Part shown: positions 50,138 through 62,270 of the stretch, one piece after another
How the letters are laid out: each line of letters begins with the position of its first letter
How positions within the stretch are numbered: the first letter of the stretch is position 1
Origin: Nectonema munidae
Lineage: Eukaryota; Nematomorpha; Nectonematoida; Nectonematidae
DNA: 64,000 bases
Reading direction: 5' to 3'
Assembly: GCA_030549495.1 (NCBI GenBank)
Contig: JAUIRK010000728.1
Location: 248,001-312,000, forward strand
Made by a program: the position numbers and the translations under genes
The notes under the pieces: generated by a model
The model's input: only the letters and a program-made list of their open reading frames with translations
What the model was told of the DNA's origin: nothing
Databases searched by the model: none

Positions 50138-51725
50138 CTGCATACATACACAATCCTTAGTTTGTAACCAAAAGTAAGTTTTGTCAAAATATCTAAATGC
50201 TTAAAACTTTATCATTTTTAACGTAGTACAGGAGTTTCAGTTATAATGAACCGTCACTGCAACTTTCATTGAAATTTCAGTTATAACAAAATTCCATTAC
50301 AACTAAATCATTTTTCCAATTATAAAAATTAATATGTTTACTTTTTCGTTTAGATTAAGTTTTTTTTTTAATTTACATGATTTTGATTTTTTATTAACTA
50401 TAGAAAGATACAAATTTAAATTGAAATGTAAATTGATCACTGCTTAACTTATTATTATTATCCTCATTAAAACATCTAAATTAATTTTCTTCATTTCTCG
50501 AGAATTAAAGGATTTTTAATTTTACCGCTTTTCCTTAAATTAAATATTTTTCAGCTTCAAAAAATGATTTTAAAATAAAGAATTAATATATTCTCATTTT
50601 ATATTCATCCTAAACAAATTTTATATATATATATATTCATTTTCTTCAAAAAAATCTCCAGTCTCAAGAAAATTTTTAATCATTATTAAAAAATTATTAA
50701 AAAAAATTATTAAAATTTTTAAGCATTATTAAAAAAGTAGAATTCAAAACTTCCGTGTGGATGATGAAAATGAGAAATTATTGATATTAACGCACACCAC
50801 CATCATTTTATACTTTACCTGCCCTAAAAACAACAGCATCATATTTCTCCTTTACTCTTTTGCGAATGAATTGTCTGGTATTGTAGACTTTTAAGCGCTT
50901 GAGATCTTTGATCTAGTAGAATCTAGAACAAAAGCAAACAGAGTGTATGAAAGCAGTAGAGAGTTTGTATTTGACTTTTTTTACATCACAAATGCAACAG
51001 CAGAGTAATGCGAAAACACGATATTTTCGTTTAAAACGAAAGTCAAACAAACAAGCAAGCAGCACATTCAAACTTCATAAAATATATTGACTCCTCAACA
51101 CTTGTATTACTTCGTGACAACTTCAAAGGTCTGCACTGTGATTTTTGAATTTTATCACCCATTTTCAACTTTTCATTCTGATGTAAACCTTCTTAAAATC
51201 TTTTGCCATATGTAAGGAATCAATAATTACTTTAATTTCCATTTTTTTTATCCAACATAATTTAACATAACTGAAAGTTATCAATTCAAAAAATATTTAT
51301 AATATTGATTCTGAAATATCCAAGAAAAGAGGGTGGAATATGACCCGGTTGAATTAGGGTGGGAGCGTTGAACACTAAAACTTTTGAAACAATTGAAAAG
51401 ATGATTTTCTTCGTTCTTTTTCGGTAGCGACAACGATGCGTTAAATTCCATACACTATGAATAGTTTAGGAATAATTTGATCATATTGGATTGGAATTTG
51501 GATTTAAAGATACTGGTCACGTGATACTTTCCCTCTTTATATTAAATTTTAAATTATTTGAGTGCATCTAATAGCATGACACTTTATCAATGAGTAATAT
51601 TTTTCTTAAAAAAATGTTATTTAAAAATATGTTTCCAAATTTACATTTTTTTATTTATTTGTTCGTGATGATAGTAGTAAGTGCAGGTTTTCATGCCTTC
51701 TGAGCTTTGTGAATATCCCAATTAG
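50138..51725. other. AT-rich stretch without a gene
   Basis: A pogo-like end motif (CAGGAGTTTCAGTTATAATG at 50229, with CAGTTATAAC again at 50279) is the only hint of an element. No protein-like frame. Confidence 0.4.
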
Positions 51726-52547
51726 AGCCCTGCGCGGGTCGTATAAACTTGTCCGCACCCGCACCCGTCCCGCATTTTATCGAAATAATACAAAGCTAAT
51801 TAAATGTAATTTTATATCCTTAACATTCTTGGAAAAAATCTTAGATATACTATACTACTTTTAAATATATTATTAATTTTTTTACAAATAAGTTTTTGTC
51901 TGAAAAAAAATTTCTTTGAGAAGTTGTGTAATCTGAATAAACAAATTGTCTTATCAACAATTGTAATATTTTAAATTTTCAATATAGAATCCCCAAAGAT
52001 TAGCCCTTTGATTTTTCAAATTTATACGCCTCCCATTTTATCAACTTGGACGCAAATCTCATTTGTTTTGCACCTGCCCGGCACCAAACTAAAAAAATAA
52101 TGATGCTCGGATCTATCCCGTATCATACTTTAAAACTCGCATCGAATCTGTACTTAAGTATTTTATTATAAAAAATTTTCAAATATTTAGATTTTTCAAA
52201 TTTGTATTTTTGGCTTGCATTTTTTATTTGTATAGTTTGTTTTCTCATATAAAATAACAGAAAGCATTAGAGTTTACCTCTTGAACTAAGTCAATGAATC
52301 CACCACAACCGATCGTTTCAAATGGTCTAAGATCTTTAGCTATAAAACGGACGCATGCCAGTTTAATGTTTTCTTTCTTAGCTTTCGAAATAACTTTAGC
52401 ATTATTCAAAACAAAAATACAACGTAAAAAATACACGTGCAATGTATTATTATAATAGGGGTATAGCAAACTGCATCCTGCATGCCACATATGGTCGTTG
52501 ATTGCTTTTTTTTGTTTTCCCTCAATTTTAAAATTTTGTTTAAACAT
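51726..52547 (-). mobile_element. Hermes/hobo-like hAT fragment
   Basis: TAGAGCCCTGCGCGGGTC at 51726 is a terminus seen on Hermes-type hAT elements, followed by GC-rich CCGCACCCGCACCCGTCCCG. On the minus strand 52390-52280 gives C-V-R-F-I-A-K-D-L-R-P-F-E-T-I, then G-F-I-D-L-V-Q-E, matching the W-V-x-x-D-x-R-P-F-x-x-V-x-G-x-G-F block; a GTAAAC donor-like site follows Q-E. The catalytic part is missing. No matching right end. Confidence 0.6.
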
Positions 52548-55500
52548 ATTTTTCGCAAACTTTTCAAAACTTCAGTTCAAAAACATAAATTTGCTGTCCT
52601 GTTTTTTAGAATTATTTCAAGGCATTTATATTGAAAAAAGGAGTGTTGATAGGCTTGGATAATTAAAAAATCATATTTTTGCCCATAAATATAAGTGCAG
52701 TGATTGAGAGTTCAGGTAATTACAGTTTACTAATATGCCTCTAAAATTATCATAGAATCGAATTTCAAAGCGACTTCCAAAGAAAAGTTGACACCTCGAT
52801 ATATAAGATTATATCTTTAATTTATACAATCAGTCTAAGTCTTAAGAATTTAAAATTTGACTATATCTTATTTCAAGTTTAGTTATTTATTTTCAATGGG
52901 TGTTTCACATCATTATCTTATACAAAATGGAACTTTTTGCTCAAGCTTTGATCCATAAAATTTTTTTGTTTATAAAAACTCTATTTTTTATTCAGAATTT
53001 CAACGAAACTTTTTGAAAGAAGGGAAAATGTAGTGAGATGTTTCCATCAAAAACACACATGTGCCTGAACATATATGAACCAAGATTTGATGCTGAAATC
53101 ACTGGATTCGAACACAAAGCCTGGTTATACCATTACTATGACTTTAGCTCATTCAAGGCAAATTGATCAAAAATTAATATCAAAAAAATTAACTAACTGA
53201 TCATCGGATTAGTGAACTAATCAGCAGAATAATTAAGCAAATTATTAACAGAACTAAAAAGATAAACTTAATAACAACTTGGAATATATATATATTAAAT
53301 AAACTAATTTTATTTATTTTTATCTACGCTAATTCAAAATGGCCAATATACGTCATAGAAAGAAACTTTTCCAGGCCATGGATATAAATTCAAAGGTACT
53401 AAACAAGTTTCAATCGCATAATAATAGCACGCATCAAGTTAAAATGCTACTCACATTGCTAACACTATATATTGAAGTTAGGACAAAATGTATTCGTGTG
53501 ATTAGTTTGTTCAAAGATTTGATATTTCTTTTAAAAATAAAATTATCAACTTCATCATCATCGTAGAGGAAGTGTGATGCGTATGTACTCGATTCCCACG
53601 TTTTAAAAGCTGAATTGCAATAAAAACTGTGCTCCTATATAGTTTCCACTTTTTACTGCCAAAGCACAAATTATTATTATTTTTAATGGGAAAGAAATCA
53701 GAAATCAATGTCTTCAATTTCTTGAAATCTAATCTAGTGCCACTTTTTCTTTTATGTCTTATTTCTTCGAAAGAAATTTAGATTTCAATTTGTTCAAATT
53801 TTCACCATTAAATTTAAGGTAAGAATGATACACCACCTATCACTTCCTTTTTTCGCTACAATATAGTGTGGCACCCTTTAACATTGCAAGTCGGATTAAA
53901 TTAAAGCTTGAATAGCGTCTCAACCGTAATCCAAAATTTTTGAGCATTAAATCATAAAAAATTATGACAGGCATTTTTACTGTTTTTTTCATCATCTCTT
54001 AGTTTAGAATTATTTGCTGAAATAAAATGAAAAACTTGAATTTCCAAGACTTTTATATCTTTTCCGCTTGCTACTCATTTCTCTACTCCTCTCCTTCACT
54101 TCTCTTATGATCTCCGTATTCATTGTGTTCTCACTCTTTTTTTCAAATAATTAAAATTAGACAAACATAATAACATATGTGAAGTCGAATACGGTCCAAA
54201 ATATTTGAAAAATTGATATGTATATTCAGACTTGTAGTTATTTCTTTGAAAATGTTTTAAAACCTCTATAAACTCATCAGAACTCAATAAATGGATCATT
54301 TATTGGAAAAATTTCCGATACTCTTGAAAATGAGAACTTTGTTGGCACACTTGATTTATCCAAAGCCTTGGAACTATTTCACATAGCAGCCTATTGATAT
54401 CTAGATTTCCTATATAAAGCTTATATCTTCCAAATCGATCATTTTGTTCTCCCCAAACTTTTCTAATAAACTTCAATATTTTTTATGAATAATTTTAGGT
54501 TCAGTTTAAGGTTTTTTTCTATATTTATGAATGACAACATTTTATCATTTTGTAATATCGATATATAATACCTTTTGCTAAAGATATTGTGGTTATCTTC
54601 AATTCTCAGATTCTATTCAGATAAAACTGCAATATTGAAAATTTTTCACTGATTGATTTAACTATCTTTAAAATAAAACTAAATCTAAATATAGTATTTT
54701 TTTTATAAATAAATTTGATTATATGTACTTTTTTTATTATATGTTTCAAAAATTTGCTAATTTCAAATTATTGGGTTGAAAAATTAATTACAATCTATCT
54801 TAGACGGTTCATATCAATGTCATTTTCACTAAATTCAACTATGTAATAAGTACGTTGAAGCAAGCTGTAAAATTTTGTTCAATTGAGAAATTCTTATTTT
54901 TGTATAAAACATTTATTCTCCCACACATAAATCATGATTTACTTAATTCACGTCATCTTTCAACCGACAAAGTTCATTTATAATGCTTTGTATGTTATTT
55001 TTAAACACAAAATTTTCATACTAATGACATACATTTGAAAATCTTTGCTCATAAGTTTTTCCATTGGGAATCGACTCTTCCATATTTGCATTTGTTACAT
55101 CACAAGCCCTCTTCTCCGTAATTTACTTGTAGGGCCTTTTTATCCTCTTTCAACCTGCACACTTAGATTGAATCCAATCCAAACCTAGGAGGATCCTATA
55201 GAATACTGCCTTCTTGCAACTGCATGGTGAACACCAGTTTAAGTTTTCCATCATCATACAAATCGCAGGCAAGAAGACTTTGTTTGAATATACCGTAGCA
55301 AAAGTAATTGTTATGCTTGCCACGATTAATTTTTTAATTAAATTTTTTAAACTGGTCATGTTTTTGTAGTTTATAATATTTTTCCTATTATTTATTGTTT
55401 CTTGGGTTATTTCAAGGCGGTCTTGTGGCTTTTAATAAATCCATCAAGCCAAATATGCAAACGTTTTTTTCTTTACCATACTCACAGAATATATACACAT

Positions 55501-57894
55501 TTTTATTTTGTTTTCATTTCATTCATTATATTGAATATTGAATATTTGAATATTGAAGCATATGATATATTTGATTTCAAATCACGAAAAAAATTAATTA
55601 TTTAATTAATTTAATTAAATTAATCAAATTATTAATTATTTTAATTAAATTAATTATTAATTAAATTTAATTATTTATTTAATTTTTTTAAAATGAAACT
55701 CAAGCTACTTACGAAGAAAATCTTATAACGAAATCTCGTTAAACTTGTTTCACACGAAGAGGACTAACTGCGTTGTGTCCTTTATACATTCAAACTTTCT
55801 GCCTCAAACCAGGTCATTGTAAATCAGAAGTAGTGATATCTTGTTGCTCTTCTTCCCGAGAAGAAAAAAGCTGATGCATGCTTTTTGCAAAATTTGTGAA
55901 AATAAAAATGCTTATTTGATCACCACTCTCAATAAAGTGTTCTTTGAGGCGGATAATAATTTATGATAATGAGAAGTTGAATATGAAACATAAATTAGAC
56001 ATTTTCTTTATACATAATAATGAAAAGATTAGCTATACACGGCCACTCACGTTGCTCGTCTATATTAAGTGATTGCATTTAGCCAATCAGATTTGCCATT
56101 TTTGCACAGTTGAATTGAATAAGCAAAATTTATTCAAGAATTATTCAAATTAATTGGCTCAAATCTTGGCGTAATTTTATTGGCTCTATCCGTCCCTCAA
56201 ATTTGTATTTTTTTGAATGATCCTTAAATCACTGATTTAATTGGTTTTTGGCAACGAACCCTGAATGGAAGCGACTTTAGGCTTGGCAAGGTCTTCTTTA
56301 AATCATTATGACCGATCAAGAGATTTTAAATTTTTCTACATCCTTTTCAAACAGGCTGCGCATATCGTGGAAAACCGGCGCGAAGTCATTGAGCTCAAGC
56401 AAAAATGTATTTTGAGTCTATAAGAGTGCATATATGAAAATTAAGAGATGTCGCATTTTTAGCACTCAAAAAACCTCCTAAATAACAGAGAGTGTTTTTA
56501 GTGTAACAGAAAACAGAAAATTTAACTTTCTTATCCAAAATTTACCTTTTGAAATTTTGAATGAATCATTTTTGTATAACTATTTTTATAATTCCTCATA
56601 CGAAGTCTATTTTCCCTTAAATCGGTTCAAGTTGGTTAATGGTGAAAACAAGAATTGTCAAATAAATTCACGTAAAATTTTGATGAAATACACGTGAAAT
56701 ATTTCGCTTACGTACACTTCAAATTAGCTTGTTCTTCCAATTTGAGATTATTCTTGCTGAAATTAGTGCTACCCTACACACACTCATTTTGCTATTTTTG
56801 GTTGTTTCCTTTGGTCTTGCCAAAGCACTAATGTAAGTGTCCCCTGCATGACTAAGCCCACACTAGCGAAATATAAGCACATATTTTCTGTATCTCCAAA
56901 AAACGAATAAAACTTATGCCCCCAGGTCCGTAAAAAAGTTTGTACTCGCATTTACGCGGAACAGCATAAATTAGTTTACAAGTTTTTTAATAAGGCGATA
57001 AAATGGAAAATAAATAAATAGAAATGTAACTCTCATTACTTTTACAATAATAGTAACAAACTTTAAAAAATGGCACGGCTTTTCTTGATAAAATACTTCA
57101 GATCAAAAATTATGATCAAAATGAAGGATTCAAGTGGAATTGGATAAAGAGTCAACGCTGTGTTTAGATGCAAACATTTATGCAAAAGTAAGTTGTTTTA
57201 ATTGCTACGCGGATGTAGTCACTTTTATTTTTTCTATTATTAATGTTTATAATCTTTACACTTAAAATTGTATAAAAAATAAAAAAAAGTATTTACAGTC
57301 TCAAACTAAATGCTGCAAATATGAGTGTGTTTAGTAGTTTGCCAATTATTTAACGAAAAATAATAATAATAATAATAATCAAAACAGGCATTAAATTCTT
57401 TATTTTTATATTAATTTGATTTGTATCATTACTTTTAAAAAATTTAAAAATATTTCTTACATACAGTAGATTTATGAAGAATTTTTGCCAACAAAGTTTG
57501 ATTCATCTCACGAATTCTTCCTCAGATTAAGCATTCTAAAATGAGATCTTTTAAAGTTCTTTATAATTTCTACTTCTTTCTTAGTTTTCAATCTTGTTAT
57601 AGGTGTAGTATATTATAAATATAATACTGTGTTTAAAATAAAGCAGGTTAACAATTTACATGTTATATTTACTACTAAAAATTATTTAAACTAAAATTAA
57701 AATACCTTCTCGGTTCACGAATATTTGGGGTAAAGAAAAGGGTGTGTGGAACGAAATTCCGATCTTTCAAAAGTGCGCATCTTTCATTGATAAATTATTA
57801 TTATTATCCCGATAAGCTGACAGAATATGAGTTTTTGAACAATCGTTTAAAGAAATTGAAAAAAGTTTTAGCGTCAAATGCACAAGCGGGTATA
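52548..57894. other. 5.3-kb AT-rich stretch without a confident gene
   Basis: Two notes: pure A/T palindromic sequence at 55598-55690, and a less AT-rich minus-strand patch at 55325-55190 reading Y-G-I-F-K-Q-S-L-L-A-C-D-L-Y-D-D-G-K-L-K, followed by a stop. Not recognised. The rest is non-coding. Confidence 0.5.
55598..55690. repeat. pure A/T palindromic tract
   Basis: Interleaved TTAATTAAATTAATTA-like words, self-complementary over most of about 90 bp. Could extrude cruciforms; a slippage-prone low-complexity tract is the simplest reading. Confidence 0.7.
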
Positions 57895-57902
57895 CATAAA
57901 TC

Positions 57903-60900
57903 CAGGGCCGGCCTTAGTGATTGCGGGGCCCAATGCAAAAAATTTTTGCGGGGCCTAGCATGAGCGAAAAGCAATTAAAAAATACATAAAATTTATTTTA
58001 TCTTTTTAACTAAAAAATCAAATTAGCTTTATTTTGCGAACTTTGCGTTCAGCAAAATTATGTACAATATTATCAAAGTTTTGATCTCTACAAAGATCAC
58101 GCTCAATTGAAAGGATGGCCAAGTCGTTCAATCTATCTTCATCTATTGTTGACCTTAAATAAGTTTTGATTAATTTGAGACGTGAAAAACTTCTTTCAGC
58201 AGATGCCACAGTCACAGGAATTGTCAAAAAAATTCTAAGTGCAACAAAGTAGTTAGGAAAGGCAGTGTATCTCTCGTTATTAGAAAGATAAGTTAAAATT
58301 TCTATTGGAGTCTTGTCTGTGTCTGGTAAAAAATGTTTTAATGACTCGATTTCGTCAGCTAAATCAACTCCACATATATCTGTAGACTGATCAATTGAAG
58401 AAGTTAATGCTTGTTGAAGATTTTTTGCAAGCTTTTGTATATCATCACGTCGAAGGCTCTTAAAACTAATAAGAAAACTAAACAAATTTACATTTGATTT
58501 TAGCTGTTCAAATCTTGGCTCTAAAGATTGGATTGCAGTGTCTATAATTCTGTTAAAACAATTTATTCTGTAATCATCTTGAGCATTGTTAGGGGTGTAA
58601 TCTTTGGCAGTTTCATCAAAAAACCTCTTTCTTTTTTTCTGACGCTTGACTGGAAAGATCGTATCGACTTCCATGTTTTCAGCCAATTCTTTTGCCACAA
58701 TCAAAATATGGGTAAAACCGTTAATTCTCAAGTTTTTGAGCCAGGTTAACACCTTGTTAAATGAATCCATTGAAGCACTTAAATCTATTTTTTCACTTTG
58801 CATTTCTTTACTAACAGTTTTGACTTGAAAAAGTACATCATACCATAACACAAGTGACACCAAAAATTTATAGTTTTTCAGTGATTCATACAGAGTTTCT
58901 GCTTCGCTTTTGCACATTGCGTCATCAGTTTTCTGCGCTAACTCGTCTAGCGCATCACAAATTTCAGGTAACTGATAACGAAGCGCTTTGACACTATCAA
59001 TTTTACACTCCCACCTTGTTTCGCACAAAGGCTTCAGAGTTAGATTTGGAACGTGTTTTTTCAACAGTGTCCACCTCTTTGTAGATCCTGCAAATATTGA
59101 GTATACACGTTGAATAACTCCAAAAAAACTCAACGCATCAGGGCATGATTTAGTCAAATCTGCTATAAGTAGATTATAATTATGGCATGCACATGGAGGA
59201 AAGAATGCTCGGTTGTTGATATCCAAAAGCCGTTTTTGAACTCCAGAATAAACACCTTTCATATTAGCGCCATTATCATACCCTTGGCCAAGAATATTTT
59301 GAACATTTAATCCAAATTTTTCAAGAACATTTACCAAAACATTACATAGGTTTTTTCCAGAAGTACTTTCAACAGGAAGAAACTTAATAAAACGTTCATA
59401 GACAGCTACTGATTTTTTTACTTTAATGACATCTGTTCTATATGACTTATGTCCGGTGTACAGTCTAAAATTACAGAAAAATACATCGCGTTCCTGACAT
59501 CTTCAAGTATATCATTTTGAACAGCTTCAGCTAAAATAGAAACAAGTTCATTTTGAATTCTTTTTCCTAAGTAATGATCATGAATCTCAGAGTTTTTTAC
59601 ACGTCGTAGATGTTCCCCCATCACTGGATCAAACTTTGTAACTAATTCTACCAGACCTAAAAAATTTCCATTATTTTATTCCCCAATTTTTTCATTAGAA
59701 CCTCTGAAAGCTAAATTACGCTCGGCTAAAAACTGTACAATTGCAATTAATCTTTGAAAAACTTGACTCCAATACAACTTTTTTTACTTAGTCTTGCGCC
59801 AGCTTCCCAGCAACTAACGATAGCTTCCAAATGTCCTGATGACTTCTCATGTTCTGCCAACCTTATGCCACAAGTTGGCCAGTGATTGAATCCTTTATTA
59901 ACAAACAAGCTTCCCTGTTTCCCCAAAAGTCGGCAGTAAAAACAAAAAATTTTATCTGTTGAAACAGAATAAACTAACCAAGGTCGCAAAATACTTTCTC
60001 CATTATTTAATTTTCGTTTGCAGTGATATTTGGAAAATCGTCTACCATCTTTATTTTTAGGAAAATCTTCTAATATTATTTCAGTTGGACCTTTATGTAA
60101 CAAAAAATCTATCGAAGATCTATCCATGTTTTCAGGCCAATTGGCGAGATCATCAAAGTTTTCTACTGATATATTATCAAAGCAAGCTGGTACTGATAAA
60201 TCATTGTGATGATTTTTCAAATTTTTTTCAAAATCCTCTTTTACATTCTGACTAGAAGTAGGCAAGTTTTCACCTTCAAAATTTAGTTTCTTAAAAAACA
60301 AATCTATGGCTCCTTTCTGTTTATTAATCATAATATCGTTCGCTTTTTTCTTCATCTTTTTTTCCCAGCTAGATGTATACTTTCTGCCGATGTCTCTTGA
60401 TCTTTTTGGAAACTTTTTTTCCATTTTCGCTATTCAACTTCTAAAATAAAGATTTCTAAAATAAAGAGAACTAATTTTAAAAAATCAGCATCTTAAAATT
60501 ATTAAAATATTCTAAATAAAAAGCATGTTAAAACTCTTATTAGGAATTTAAGCTATTTATTTATTAAAAAAATAATTATAATTATAATAATTGACATTTA
60601 ACACTTTATACTTTTTATTTATTTTATACTTTATAAAATTTTACTTTTTTTACTTTTTATACTTTATTACTTTTTATTTTTAAATTGAGCAAAATAATTC
60701 TAAAAAACTATAGAGATAATTCCAAAAATCTATTTAAAAAAAAATATTTTACTAAAGTTATTAAATTAATAATTAAATTAAATATTTAAAAATATTATAA
60801 TTAAATAAGTTGTTATTTATTAAAGTAAAAAAATATATGCTTTTATAAAAGTTATCAAAACATAATATTGCGGCGCCTAAAAAGAGCGCGGGGCCCAATG

Positions 60901-60940
60901 CGCCGCATCGGTCTCAGTGCCTTAAGGTCTCAGTGCCCTG
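57903..60940 (-). mobile_element. hAT transposon with perfect 8-bp target duplication (3038 bp)
   Basis: CATAAATC stands at 57895-57902 and again at 60941-60948. The left end is CAGGGCCGGCCTTAGTGATT followed by GCGGGGCCCAATGC. The right end, read on the other strand, starts CAGGGCACTGAGACC and has GCGCATTGGGCCCCGCGC further in, so the termini are asymmetric but related. It carries one transposase on the minus strand with only about three breaks. Given the intact duplication it is among the youngest elements here. Confidence 0.95.
58018..60424 (-). pseudogene. hAT transposase with TTF-type zinc finger, broken
   Basis: From ATG 60424: basic start, then a TTF zinc finger (L-R-P-W-L-V-Y, F-C-F-Y-C, H-W, H-E-K-S-S-G-H; 225 codons). 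A short middle frame (59624-59418) has M-G-E-H-L-R-R-V and D-C-T-P-D-I-S-H. The long frame to 58018 (439 codons from its first Met) has G-Q-G-Y-D-N-G-A-N-M, C-A-C-H-N-Y-N-L, C-E-T-R-W-E and the hAT dimerisation end A-S-A-E-R-S-F-S-R-L-K-L-I-K. Breaks: a frame shift after S-C-I-G-V-K-F-F-K (about 59755), a TAA inside G-E-x-N-N-G-N-F (about 59679) and a shift near 59430. The domain order is that of ZMYM/DUF4371-type hAT transposases. Confidence 0.85.
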
Positions 60941-61070
60941 CATAAATCTAATGGTTCCTCCTAACCGAATTCTTATAACTTCATGAAAGTGACACAATAA
61001 TATTTGTTTTACGCAAAACACTGCATGTAAGCAATTTTCTAGAAGACTAGGTAGAAAAATTTATTGAACT

Positions 61071-61093
61071 TGTGTGTGTGTGTGTGTGTGTGT
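61071..61093 (+). repeat. (TG)n microsatellite
   Basis: Eleven uninterrupted TG units. Confidence 0.95.
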
Positions 61094-61824
61094 TCGGTAC
61101 TTGTGACTTCACGATTACATTTTGATTTTGTACAAGAATTAAGTGAAAAAGCATTGCGACACCCATTTTTCATTATTTCACATTGTTGACACAGTGAGAG
61201 AATCTTCTCGCATCCATAAAAATTATGGTTGCTATCGCTCATAACAAAATTTCAAGAAGTGGATTTTAATGCTAAACTTTTGATCTTTTGCATATTTCAA
61301 AGAAATGGAAGATCTCAAGCTTCGTTTTCTATTCCTGATTGTAGATTTGTAGTGATCTCTCGAATGAGTAATGATGAACTACATCATCTTAGCTGCAATT
61401 TCATCAGCCATTTCCCTCCTCTTCATCATTTTCATCGTCATCATCATTCTCTTTAGAAAGGAATTCAACTTTGATCCCAGTGATGACATCCGAAAACTCA
61501 GTAATCTTTCTCTACTTTCTATTTTTGAGTAGTATTTGGATATACCCCTTCTCCCATTCTTTATTCAGAGGCGTAAGCTAGCTATATGACATGAGGAGCG
61601 TGTTTTTCCATAGCTTCTAATTTGTAAAAAGATAGAATATGTCTTTTCTCTCCTGTAATATCAGTAGATAGTGAAAAATGTAATTTTTTATTTTAAATAT
61701 ATTTTTCCTTTTTCATCTCCTTATTTTCTAATTTATTCTTCAAGACCAAACTGATAGACCACACTTTTCAAAGCCTATAAATTTATATAATATAATTTTA
61801 ATGGCTTTCATCCATACTTAAGGC

Positions 61825-61914
61825 ATGTACGTTCGAAAAGAAAAGATGAAGCAAGCGGTTTGTCAGGAAGATATTTTGATTGCGGAGGAAAAACCTTTGA
61901 AAAGCGTTCGCAAG
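61825..61914 (+). CDS. candidate first coding exon, 30 codons, unknown product
   Basis: ATG 61825 opens M-Y-V-R-K-E-K-M-K-Q-A-V-C-Q-E-D, then I-L-I-A-E-E-K-P-L-K-S-V-R-K, ending at a strong donor CGCAAG|GTAAGA in phase 0. Base use is balanced compared with its flanks. No downstream exon is seen before the hAT at 62271, so it may be a first exon of a gene to the right, or chance. Confidence 0.35.
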
Positions 61915-61966
61915 GTAAGACGATTTTTATCGAAATCATTTTCCACCAAAGCAGGGTATTTTAACT

Positions 61967-62017
61967 ATTTCAAGATTCGAAGCATAGATACCATTGTTAC
62001 GCTACGAATCTTGAAAT
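61967..62017. other. short hairpin (17-bp stem, 17-nt loop)
   Basis: ATTTCAAGATTCGAAGC and GCTACGAATCTTGAAAT pair at 16 of 17 positions around a 17-nt loop. At 51 nt it is short for a microRNA precursor; a remnant of a palindromic element fits as well. It lies in the putative intron after the 61825 exon. Confidence 0.6.
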
Positions 62018-62270
62018 ATCACATTTCTGAAAGAATTCTTGAACCAAAACATAGTAAAAAATATTAAGATAAAGCAACATGCTCCTTTGAGATTGTTTTT
62101 CATTAGGGTTTTGTATCTTTTAGTTTCTGTGACGGTAATAACTCTTTAGAATGTTTAGAAGTAGAAATTACTGTTTAAATTTTTGAAGCATAAATTTTAG
62201 CTTCTAATTTGTCATGATTACTATAACAAAGATAAGTAATCTTAAAGATGTTTTAACGTGTGGTTTGAAT

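Larger units (their letters stand above)
60949..62270. other. between the two hAT elements
   Basis: Holds a (TG)n run, a candidate exon at 61825 and a hairpin at 61967. A minus frame 61242-61100 is cysteine-rich (C-E-K-I-L-S-L-C-Q-Q-C) but lacks a signal peptide and splice support. Confidence 0.45.

Noticed and set aside
61100-61242. cysteine-rich small peptide on the minus strand
   Set aside because: No signal peptide, and the frame reads on into the (TG)n repeat as a Thr-His run. No evidence of a gene.
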